Part shown: piece by piece, positions 1 to 8,942 of the stretch
How positions within the stretch are numbered: the stretch's first letter is position 1
How the letters are laid out: each line of letters opens with the position of its first letter
Assembly (NCBI GenBank): GCA_003971905.1
Contig: RSEE01000161.1
Span: 1 to 64,000 of the forward strand
Length of the DNA stretch: 64,000 nt
Direction: 5' to 3'
DNA from: Moniliella sp. 'wahieum'
Lineage: Eukaryota; Basidiomycota; Moniliellomycetes; Moniliellales; Moniliellaceae
The notes under the pieces: model-generated
What the model was told of the DNA's origin: nothing
Database searches by the model: none
Seen by the model: only the letters and a program-made list of their open reading frames with translations
Position numbers and translations under genes: made by a program

Positions 1-176
1 GCAACGCTTCTCTGACTTACCCCACCCCCGCGGGGGCGAAGGGGAGCATGAAGTATAGGTGCTACGTACTGCGCCTGCACAAACAAAAAGTGTGTGGAAT
101 GATGGATGGCTGTTATAGCAGGTACGAGGATGCATGCCAGCAGGAGATACGATCTTGGGTGTGGCGCGCCAAAGCG
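1..176. other. left edge, 3' flank of TRP5
   Basis: This stretch lies downstream of the minus-strand TRP5 stop codon. I see no gene in it. A short GC-rich palindrome-like run (ccccgcggggg) occurs near position 27. Confidence 0.5.
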
Positions 177-2396
177 TTACTGCTGGTCGAGATACCAGTT
201 GACCTTCTTATCCCATCCACGCTCTGTGAGGAGCGAAATGACCTCAGGCACATCCTTGGCACCGTTGCCACTGAGAGAGATGACAATGTCCTGGTCCTTG
301 GGCAACTTGGCCGCCTCCTTAAAGCCGCCATAGATGGCATGACTGCTCTCCAAGGCAGGGATGATGCCCTCGAGTTGGGTGAGCAGACGGAAGCCCTCGA
401 GTGCCTCGACGTCGGTGGCCACGCGGTACTCGGCACGGCCCGTGTCCTTGAGCCAAGCATGCTCGGGGCCAATGCCGCTGTAGTCCAGACCGGCACTGAT
501 CGAGTGGGTTTCGGTGATCTGGCCATCTTTGTCCTGCAAAAGGTAGGTGCGGACGCCGTGCAGCACACCCGGTTTGCCCTTGGACAAGGTAGCGCTGTGC
601 CGGTCCGTGTCCACGCCGTCGCCGCCCGCTTCGACACCAATCAGACGAACGCTCTTGTCGGGAATAAACGTGTGGAACATGCCGATCGCATTGGAGCCAC
701 CACCGACGCAGGCGACCACCGCGTCCGGCAGCTTGCCACGCTTGGCTTGCAGCTGCTTGCGCACCTCCTTGCCAATGATCGACTGGAAGTCCCGCACCAT
801 CGACGGGAACGGGTGCGGGCCAATCGCCGAGCCCACAACATAGTGCGTCGTGTCAATGTTGCTCACCCAGTCCCGGTTCGCCTCGTTGATCGCGTCCTTC
901 AGTGTCTTGCTACCAGCCTCGACGGCGACCACCTCGGCACCGAGCATCTTCATCCGGTAGGCGTTCAGCTGCTGTCTCCGCACATCCTCCGCGCCCATAT
1001 ACACCACACACTTGAGACCAAACTTGGCCGCGACCGTGGCGGTGGCCACACCATGCTGTCCTGCACCCGTCTCAGCAATGATGCGCGTCTTGCCCAACCG
1101 CTTGGCCAGCAACATTTGTCCCACCACATTGTTGATCTTGTGCGAGCCCGTGTGGTTCATGTCTTCACGCTTGAGCCAGATGCGAGCGCCGCCGGCAGCC
1201 TCGGTGAGCCGGTCGGCAAAGTACAGGTCGGAAGGGCGACCAATGTATTCAAAGTAGCTCTCAAACTCTTTCCAGAAGGCAGGGTCGTTGACAGCCTCGA
1301 CATAGGCCTTCTCGAGCTCGGCATGGGCTTGGTACAGCGCCTCAGGCACATACTGCCCGCCAAACTGGCCAAACCAACCCGGCCGATCTTGCTCCTGGGA
1401 CGCCGGCTGGACAGCACGCTGGGACGAGGGCGCGCTGGCGCTAATGTGCGGAAGAGGTTGGGTGCGATGCCAAAATCCATTGGGCTTGTTGGTAATCTCT
1501 TCGCAAAAGCGTTGTGCTGCGGCGGCACGCTCGCCCTCGGGCGCTTGGCCCACCACCTTGATCAATTGCGAACCAATCACCACGCCATCCGACACAGCGC
1601 CCACCTCGGTAAAGTGCTCGTGCGTCGACACGCCAAACCCAACGGCCAACGGTACGTGCACATCCTCCGCAGCCTGCACCTTCCGGATTCGCGCCACCAG
1701 CGGCTCCAACGTCGCACTCACACTGGACGTCGCACCCGTCGTGCCATTTTTGCTGACAACGTAGATGAAGGAATCGGCCAGACGCAGCAGCGTCGCAATC
1801 CGCTTATCGGTCGTTCCGGGCGCCACAAGCGGGATAAAAGAAAGCCTGCACAACAAAAAGGTCAGAAGAGCAAGAGGGAAGCGAGGTCAACAATCTGGTT
1901 TTCCACCCAACGTGGCAACAGGCGGGGAGAGGCACAGGGAGCGAGAAACGTACCCCTCGGTGGTGCAAGCACCGCGGAAGGCAAACGCATCTTCCGGAGG
2001 CAGATCCACAATGATGAAGCCACTGGCGCCAGCAGCGCGGGCGTCAGCAACCAACTGTTTCTCGCCATAGGCCAGGATGGGATTGTAGTAGCCCATGAGC
2101 AAGACGGGGACGGTAAGGCCGGCCTTGCGTGCCTGGGCCACCAGGTCGAGACACGAGTGCAGGGTCACGCCATTGGTCAGCGCCACCTCGTCGCTGTGTT
2201 GGATGGCAGGGCCATCGGCCTGGGGGTCACTGAACGGCACGCCCAGCTCAATCACATCCGCACCTCCCTTCTCGAGGCCGAGGAGGAGCGGAACCGTGTC
2301 GGCGACAGTGGGGAAGCCGGCGGTGAGGAAGGTGACAAAGACGGGCTCATTTTTGGCGTCCTTGGCGGCAAACGTTTGGCGAAGGTGTGCTGCCAT
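177..2396 (-). CDS. TRP5: tryptophan synthase, bifunctional alpha-beta
   Basis: The fused enzyme catalyses the last two steps of tryptophan synthesis: indole-3-glycerol phosphate is cleaved by the alpha domain and the indole is condensed with serine by the PLP-dependent beta domain. Two exons (2396-1954 and 1845-177) are joined by a 108-bp intron (1846-1953, donor GTACGT, acceptor TGCAG), giving about 703 residues, close to yeast Trp5 (about 707). The N-terminal half shows the alpha-subunit signatures [10 protein letters not shown] (catalytic Glu) and IIVDLPPED (catalytic Asp). The C-terminal half shows the beta signature HTGSHKIN with the PLP lysine, followed by ETGAGQHG. The start ATG at 2396 begins MAAHLRQTF, as expected for the family. 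No frame break is present. Upstream is a G/C homopolymer tract (2406-2470). Cytosolic housekeeping enzyme. Confidence 0.97.
1846..1953 (-). other. TRP5 intron
   Basis: The donor GTACGT is at 1953-1948 and the acceptor TGCAG ends at 1846. Splicing rebuilds the alpha-domain sequence [11 protein letters not shown] without a gap. Confidence 0.92.
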
Positions 2397-3151
2397 GGTG
2401 AAGACAGACAGGAAGGGGGGGGGGAAGGGGGGGGGTTGAACTGGTTGAACTGGGTGGGGGGTGGGGGGTGGGAAGAATGAGGGAGAGTGGCGAGAGAAAC
2501 GGAAGGCGCTGGAAGCGGGCCGGTGCAAGGAAGGCAGGTCCAGCAAGCGCAGTAGGCGCACGGAGAAAGAGCGGCGAACACGGCTGCCTGTTTTGTCCGC
2601 ACGAAGTTTCATTCCAATGTTACCAATTGCAATGTTCGAGGGGGTGCGGTGCCAGCTGACGTCAGCCGTGGTGGACGTGGAGTGTTGGTACTGCGGTCCC
2701 CAGCTTGTCCGGGGCGCGTTTGCCACCGCCCCAGTCGCATGTTGGCTGACTTGAGTACTTGAGTTCTTGTCAGTCAACGCGCGCGCAGCTTGCACGTCGA
2801 TGCAACGCGTAGTCGGTGGCGGGCGCATCCCCACCACGCTCGTCTGTCTCTCGTCGTCGCGCCTCCCATGCTCCTTTCCGCCCACCACGTCCCACCTCTC
2901 TCGTCGCCTTCAATCTCCCTCTGCCTTTGGTTGCCCGAGGGTGATTTCACTGTGAACGCAGAGCATTTGCCCCTGTGCCCCTCACACCTCGCAGGACTCC
3001 TGGGCCGAGTCCGCTTTCGCCGGCTGGGTTTGGTACTGGTGCGCTAGCGACATGGGGTTTTGCCTGAGGACGGTACGGCAAGTGTAAGCTGGATCTATTG
3101 AGGGCGTGGGGAGCGGGTGACCTTGAATGCGACGATGACCGCTTGTGGCGG

Positions 3152-3178
3152 GTGAAGCTTGAAGCTTGAAGCTTGAAG
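3152..3178. repeat. (GCTTGAA)n heptamer repeat
   Basis: This is a short tandem of the heptamer GCTTGAA with the palindromic core AAGCTT. It belongs to a family dispersed through the window (also near 8.87, 10.02, 22.17, 27.29, 31.92 and 38.28 kb). Confidence 0.8.
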
Positions 3179-3582
3179 GTGGAGGTGGTACGGAGGGGTA
3201 TATACATTTCAGCGATGGGTGTGGTGGGTATGGCTTGCGTGGGTGCCCGAGTGGGGAGGTGACATGGTGACAGTGTACGTGAGGCTGGGGGAGGTGCCGG
3301 TGATGAGAACGGCGGCGGGGGAGAGAGGGCTTGGTGGATTTGGTAGCCAACTTGATTGCAAGCACCAGGCATGCACGCATTCGAATGTTGGTTGGGTGGT
3401 CGGGTGATCGGCTGCGTTCATTGTACGTTCCTTAACATTCGGCCTGCAGACACCGGGACCCCGCCGGACCTGCCACTGCATGTGGCCGACGCATGCTGGA
3501 GCACCCAGGCCAGGTAGCGCGTACTGGCTGCATGGAAGCACACTCGCGTGTGGCGGTGCAGCGGCGGTGGGGAGCGGCGTCT

Positions 3583-3626
3583 CGAAGCACTAATCGCGTA
3601 CGAAGCACTAATCGCGTACGAAGCAC
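3583..3626. repeat. 18-bp tandem repeat, about 2.4 copies
   Basis: The unit cgaagcactaatcgcgta occurs twice exactly (3583-3600, 3601-3618), followed by a partial third copy. Other copies were not noticed. Confidence 0.85.
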
Positions 3627-4205
3627 CAGCCGCCCACCCCAACACACTGGCCCCGCTGCACGCTCGCACAGGCGCACCACCCACCCATGCCAGCTTGCGG
3701 GGGGCACAGAACGGCACCGACGCTCCCACGGCGCCCCTGCACAGCGCCCCGCCTCCGCGCCTGCCGTCCCGTGCCGCCCTCTGCCGCACCCCGCCGGCCC
3801 AGCACGGCTGCCGGTAGGGTTGGGTGAGACGGGTGGCACACACGGGCGCCGTGCTGGGGATGCGGGGTGGGGATCGGCGGCGTGGACGTTTGGATCGGCA
3901 GGGCTGGCGCGGCATGGGTGACCCCGTGCGGTGAGCTCACCCAAAGCACATGCTTGGCTGCGGCCAGCCAGGCCGCCGTTGCGTTATTTGCGCTGGGCTC
4001 TGGTCCCTGGGGCCCAGCACCCATTGGGCATTCAGTTGCAGCCTCCTAGCCCTAGTCACGACGCGCTCACTTCCACTTCAGCTTAGCTTCAGCCTCCGCC
4101 GCCAACCTTACCGCCTTCCGCCCCTCCCACCTTCTCCCCGCCCACGCTCTTTCATCCCCTGGCCACCTTCTTTTTTCTCCTCCTCCCTTCGCCTGTCCCC
4201 CCACC

Positions 4206-5268
4206 ATGCGTTCTCTGCCCCTGGCTGCCCTCACCCTCGCCCTCGGCGTCCTTTCCAACGTCGCCGCCCTCCCCCGCCCCGGCCCCCCGCAGGAGGCACC
4301 CCTCCCGCGCGCTGCCAACACCACCCACCTCCTCATGCCCCGCGGCCAGGCCACCTTCTACCACCCCAAAACAGAGGGCCCGAGTCCCATTGGCAGCTGT
4401 GGCGGCGCACCAATGACCGACAATACGGTACGTGCCCTTGCTCCCTGTTTACCCTCTTCCGCTGCCCCTCCCAGGGCATGGCGTGCGACCCTTTCCGCCT
4501 TGACTAACCTTGATGCGGTGTGCTTGCATAGATGGGTGTTGCCCTGTCCCAAGCCGGCTGGGACCGGTTCCAAAGGGAAGGCCTGTCGCAGAGCGACTTG
4601 TGCTTCAAAACCCTCATCCTCTACGGCAGTGACGGCACACAACAGCAAGCTCAATTGATGGACACCTGCCCCTTTGACGCGGCTACTGACACCTGTGGCT
4701 CTGGTAAGTTCTCTGATCCCCTCCTTATGGTCCGAAAAGAATACTAGCGCTGACTTTTCTTTCGATCAGTCTGCGACTTGGACTTGACTGCCGGTCTGTT
4801 CAAGAAGATGGCGCAACCCGGTGGGTGTATTCCCCATCACCTGGACCTTTGCCGATGGCACGCCGTCGGGATGTGGGCCGACATTGGGCAAATCCGGTGG
4901 TGGAAAGGGGTCCCCTAAACATTCTGCTGCGGCAGCGCCTGCACCTGCGCCCTCATCCTCTCCGAACTCCTCACCCAAACACGACGTTCTAGCCTCCCCC
5001 GCCGCCTCCCGCTGCTGCGCCGGCGCCGGCCCCGGGCTCTGCTGCTGCGCCCGCGGATCCCTTGGCCGCGGCGCTCTCGGCTGCAGAGGGGTTGTTTGGT
5101 GGCTTGTTTGGCGCCGCGCCCGCGGCATCGTCCCCGCCTGCTGCTGTGGCTGCGGCGCCGCAGCCAACACAAGAGAAGGTATACTCGCCCTCCCAGTCCG
5201 AAGTGGGTCACGTGGTCTCCTTGGAGGACATGCTGAAGGCCATTATGGCTGCCATCATCCCGCACTGA
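4206..5268 (+). CDS. secreted double-psi beta-barrel (expansin/RlpA-like) protein, frame-broken
   Basis: A predicted small extracellular protein. It has an N-terminal signal peptide (MRSLPLAALTLALGVLSNVA), then a double-psi barrel: GQATFYHP, a GSCGG turn, SDLCFKT, DTCPFDAATDTCGSG, and VCDLDLTAGLFKKMAQP followed by GVFPITWTF. The family (barwin/expansin-like, common in basidiomycetes) binds polysaccharide or has no known catalysis. A Ser/Pro/Ala-rich tail follows. Introns are 4428-4531 (GTACGT, branch CTAAC) and 4704-4769 (GTAAGT). After MAQP the frame must skip one base near 4820-4826 (GGTGGGTG) to continue the barrel, and again near 4985-4992 to reach the tail ending at 5268. Both look like single-base assembly errors, although a decaying copy is possible because a gene fragment lies just downstream. 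Confidence 0.75.
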
Positions 5269-5480
5269 GCGGGACCCCGAAGCGGTGGGTGAGCGGGTGG
5301 GCCTCGTTTGTGGGTTTCGGCGCTGAGCTTGCAACATCGCCACCCCCCTTTTTCTACACATTCTCTCAACCCTTTTTTTCCGCTCAATGCTCCTACCCCC
5401 CTGTTTCCCGGTCAAATAAGAACAAGGGGGAAGAGAAGGGGGCCTGGGTTCTTGCACACTTTCTTTCTATTGTCTCCTAG

Positions 5481-5978
5481 GCCGGATCCTGTTTTGCATT
5501 AGGGTTAGGGACCAACTGGCCGCCGATCCTCTTGCCAACATCTCCGCCCGCCCGTGACGCCCGAACCGCTCTACATCCTTGCCAATCTGGGCATTTCGCA
5601 AAACTTTGGCACGCCGTCCTGGAAGCAGCTGCTGTGGCCATCGACGATGGCGTTGGACTGGATCCGTGTCTTCCAAGATCCAGCCAAGATCAACGTGGGG
5701 TGCGACCCACGGACTACCCGACCCAGGACTACATTTCGCGTCACCTCGAGGCCTACACCAATCCCAATCTGACTCTTGGGGCGCCGGTCCGGGTGGATAC
5801 GGCGCTCCCTGGCCCCGCAACCGGCTCAACCCAGACGGATGCAATGCTACCCCTCCACTAGCCGGGGAGCCCGACAATGCCAATTCCCAAAGCCCGAGCC
5901 TATGCCTCGGCCGCGATTGGGAATGATCAGCCAGAGTGTGATGTATCGGCGTGGAACGACAACCAAATCCAAAACTGA
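5481..5978 (+). pseudogene. KRE6/SKN1-like beta-glucan synthesis protein, C-terminal fragment
   Basis: Only the last 130-150 residues of a KRE6-family (GH16-like) protein are visible: EPLYILANLGISQNFGTP, then PSTMALDWIRVFQDP, VGCDP, DYPTQDYISRHLEAYTNP and PWPRNRLNPDGC. Intact members are type II membrane proteins for beta-1,6-glucan synthesis with a lumenal GH16-type domain, usually 500-700 residues. Here the catalytic part and transmembrane segment are absent: the secreted-barrel gene ends only about 210 bp upstream. The recognisable part starts just after a TTAGGG-TTAGGG block (5499-5510). The frame shifts near 5550, 5711 and 5777. Truncation is secure; the small shifts may be assembly errors. 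A possible acceptor (ctcctag, ending 5480) precedes the fragment, so a trapped exon is an alternative. Confidence 0.7.
5499..5510 (+). repeat. telomere-type block (TTAGGG)2
   Basis: Two perfect tandem TTAGGG hexamers sit at the upstream border of the KRE6-like fragment. A reverse-complement block is at 7546-7557. Confidence 0.9.
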
Positions 5979-7545
5979 GCTTCCCTTTCCTCGTCCTCGT
6001 TCCTTCTCCCTGTTCTTCCCTTAAACCTCTCCTCCCCCCACCACCACTTTCTCCCTGCTTTCTCTCTCTCTTCCATATCCATTTGGGCGGTTGTTTATGT
6101 CACCCGGTTTCGCACCCACATGCCCCACACCCCTTGCGGAGACCCTCAAACTTCTTCTGCCGCTCTAGTTCTGTACCACACCCAGTACACTCTCTTCTGT
6201 CTGTCACGCTCTCTTCACATTATAACGCACCATCCTTTTCGCCTCCACCTCTGGTCTCAGGGTCGAGATCGAAATGGGTGTCTCCTCAGGCCTCATCTCG
6301 AGACACCCGTCTCTGCGCGGTGAGGTTCCCTGCACATCCTCTGGATCTCGGAACATGGTCCTGTTTCTAACTATGGCTACACTATGGAGAACCATTCCCC
6401 CGTCCATATGCACACCCGCTTTTTTCTTCTTCTCTCTTCACTCTTGTTCCTTTTCCCCCTTTGACTCTGCCGATGGCTTTTGGACCGCATATTCCCCGTT
6501 TCTCCACCTTATCCATGTTTTCTCTATACACTCACACTGCATTCACATATAGGCTGGACCATGAGGATGTGAAACGGAGTGTCGCATGGAATTTTTGGCT
6601 TTCAGTTTCTCTTCACTTCATCGATCATCGAATCGTCCTCTGCCTCTCCGTCTGCCTCTCCCACACATTCGGTCGGCTTTCTCTGATAGATACTGCTGTG
6701 GCATGTTGGGATCTGCGATTGATCTGCGATCTCATGCGTGACATGTGCGCGTGACGCGTGACGGGGAGATGATAGCTTCCAGAGACCGACCCTTGCCGCG
6801 CTGGCACGTAGCCACTCTTACCTTCTGCTCCCAACACTCGAAACCGTGGGGAGACTCGTTGGGCTAAAAACATCCCCTCTGTGCTCGCGAGCAGCTAACT
6901 GCCCCGAACCTTTCCAGTTCGACGGCGTGGCTCTGGTTGTGGCCCATGCCCGTAGCTCGTCAGGTCACATCTGCGTTACGCGCGGCGCACTACTATCTAT
7001 CGATCATGGTCTAGCACGTTGACGCTACTAGAATGCCTCTTCGTGATACCTTGGCGTGCCATGGACGGGGACTTCGTACGGATGTCCCTACCAACACATA
7101 CCTGTGCGCGGGTACAGCACACATTGAGATAGCTGGACGACCAGACCAGCCGAGCCGGGCAAAGAAAAAAGAAAACAACCAACGAAAGAAACAAATGGGC
7201 CGGCCCGTGACAAAGAGGACACCACAGCGAAGAGGGGAAACAGCAAAAAAGGGGGGGCCAAGGCAAGAAGACCATCCTAGCAATTCGCGCGGCGCCCGGC
7301 GGCGCTTGCTCGTAACCCATGAATGGACGGAAAGTAGAGTATAAGGAAAAAGGACATGACCACGGAGAGGAAGACACGACAAGCCGAGCCAACCGACGGG
7401 GGAGGGGTTCCCTTCTATCCTGCTGGGGGACGAGGGACGCGGGAAAGGTGGATAAGAGGTTTCAACGGTTGAAGAAGGTAAAAAGGTGGCTGCTTCGAGC
7501 TCGAGGAGGAAGCAGAAAAGAACAGGATAGGAATCAGATTGACAT
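5979..7545. other. 3' flank of KRE6 fragment, no gene seen
   Basis: Pyrimidine-rich DNA like a 3' untranslated region (5985-6070), then sequence without a supported gene. A hairpin-forming pair (gggtgtctc ... gagacaccc) lies at 6274-6309. Open frames here are short and match nothing I recognise. Confidence 0.5.
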
Positions 7546-7557
7546 TAACCCTAACCC
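7546..7557 (-). repeat. telomere-type block, inverse orientation
   Basis: TAACCCTAACCC on the plus strand is two telomere repeats in reverse complement. Together with 5499-5510 it brackets about 2 kb. Its length and phase also fit a telomerase RNA template, which is speculative. Confidence 0.85.
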
Positions 7558-8922
7558 ATTGCCTATTGAATACGGCGTTTCCCACGGTTAAGTAGGTTCA
7601 GCTAGTATATACTGTGGGGCATCCAACTAATATACCTGTGTTGTTACCCTAGTACGAGGCGATTGGGGAAATGTAATAGAGGCGAAAGCGGAGAGAGACA
7701 CTAATACTCTCCCTCGCTCCAGTTCATGTCGGATTTTGTTGCCCTTAGCAATCCAGTACGGTGAAAATCCCATCAATTCATCCACGACCGAGGCGAGACT
7801 GTGCTCAATGGTGGGGCGGCTCCCAGATCTGTTGTTAGCCGTGCAATGTGTTTCAAGGATGGTGGGTCGTACAAGCATCACCACCAGTCCTCGTCGGGAT
7901 GCTGTGGAAAGTGAAAAGGACTTACAAAGGTGTTTCCTTGCGCTCCTTTTGTTCCACAACGATACATGTAATTGAGCCGATGTGAGCTGCATCTGGCCAT
8001 CTGGCCATCTGGCCTACCGATCGATTATCTTAACAAGGCATTCTCCGTGTGCATCTCCATCTCTCCCAACAATGCGCCCAGGTCCAAAGGAATCGTTAAG
8101 CTAGCGTTAAGGGGCAACGATTCACACCCTGTCGTTCGCCATCAGGGACTTAATTTTTGCCCAGTGGCAACCTAGTAGCAATACTATGGCCGTCACTAGT
8201 ACTGCCCTCCCGCGGAGCCTGCTCGCGCGACTCCAAACAACTCTGTGGGTCTTTTACACGCTCGAAATTCCTCTCCGCAATGTTCAATGGAGGCAATAGG
8301 CTTCAGCGCATCAGCATCGCCCTCGCTGACGCCCCCGCGGACTCTCCGCGCTCCCCTCCAGTTGGAAGCTCCACTAGCCCCGCGCGCATCCACAGTGAAA
8401 CTTTATGGCCTAACGCGTAACCGGCGTAACCCGCCGACCACTTTCCACATCCAGACTTAGTTCTCGGGCGCTCTTCGGCTGAAGCGCTCCTGCCTTCGCA
8501 CGCGCGAGGTTTTGCCCCTTGCCCCTCGCTCTTGGCCCCCTGGTAACGACAACGTTCCCACAATTCTTCTCAAGCTCGAAGTTCCTGTTGCCATGGAGTC
8601 TGCATGCGATGCGTGACATACTGATCGATTGTCGAGATGTGATGGTATAGCTAGAGCCAAGCCACTCGCGCGTGCGCGTGCGCGCGTACAGAGCCCGCCG
8701 CATATCTTCTTCTTCCCATGTCGCACGTCTTCTCCCTTTGTCTTCACCGCCACCCCTTCCGTTTTGCTTGTTTTTGATCGCCTTGTCGAACGTTGATGTG
8801 GATATTTAGAGTAACTAAGACTGGAGCTTGAAGATCGCATGGACTCCCAGATCCCACTATAGACAACTCGTGAAGCTTGAAGCTCAACCGTCTCAACGCA
8901 TTCGATGGAACGTTCAGCGATC

Positions 8923-8942
8923 CAGCGCTCAGCTGAGCGCTG
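8923..8942. repeat. perfect 20-bp palindrome
   Basis: CAGCGCTCAGCTGAGCGCTG equals its own reverse complement, and related half-sites (cagcg, gagcg) flank it. It could form a cruciform or bind a dimeric regulator; no function can be assigned. Confidence 0.9.

Larger units (their letters stand above)
2397..4205. other. intergenic region between TRP5 and the secreted barrel gene
   Basis: No gene is recognised here. The region holds a G/C-run tract (2406-2470) in the TRP5 5' flank, a (GCTTGAA)n repeat at 3152-3178, an 18-bp tandem repeat at 3583-3626 and a pyrimidine-rich leader before the next ATG (4060-4205). Open frames in 3.2-4.0 kb overlap in all phases, have skewed composition and match no family I know. 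Confidence 0.6.

Noticed and set aside
48..2480. 810-codon open frame on the plus strand
   Set aside because: It is antisense to TRP5. The minus strand has both catalytic domains and a proper intron, while the plus frame has a skewed composition and no domain.
4780..5268. programmed ribosomal frameshifting in the barrel gene and others
   Set aside because: Breaks occur in many unrelated genes at ordinary homopolymers, including a 25-residue ribosomal protein. No shared slippery heptamer or pseudoknot is visible; sequence error is simpler.
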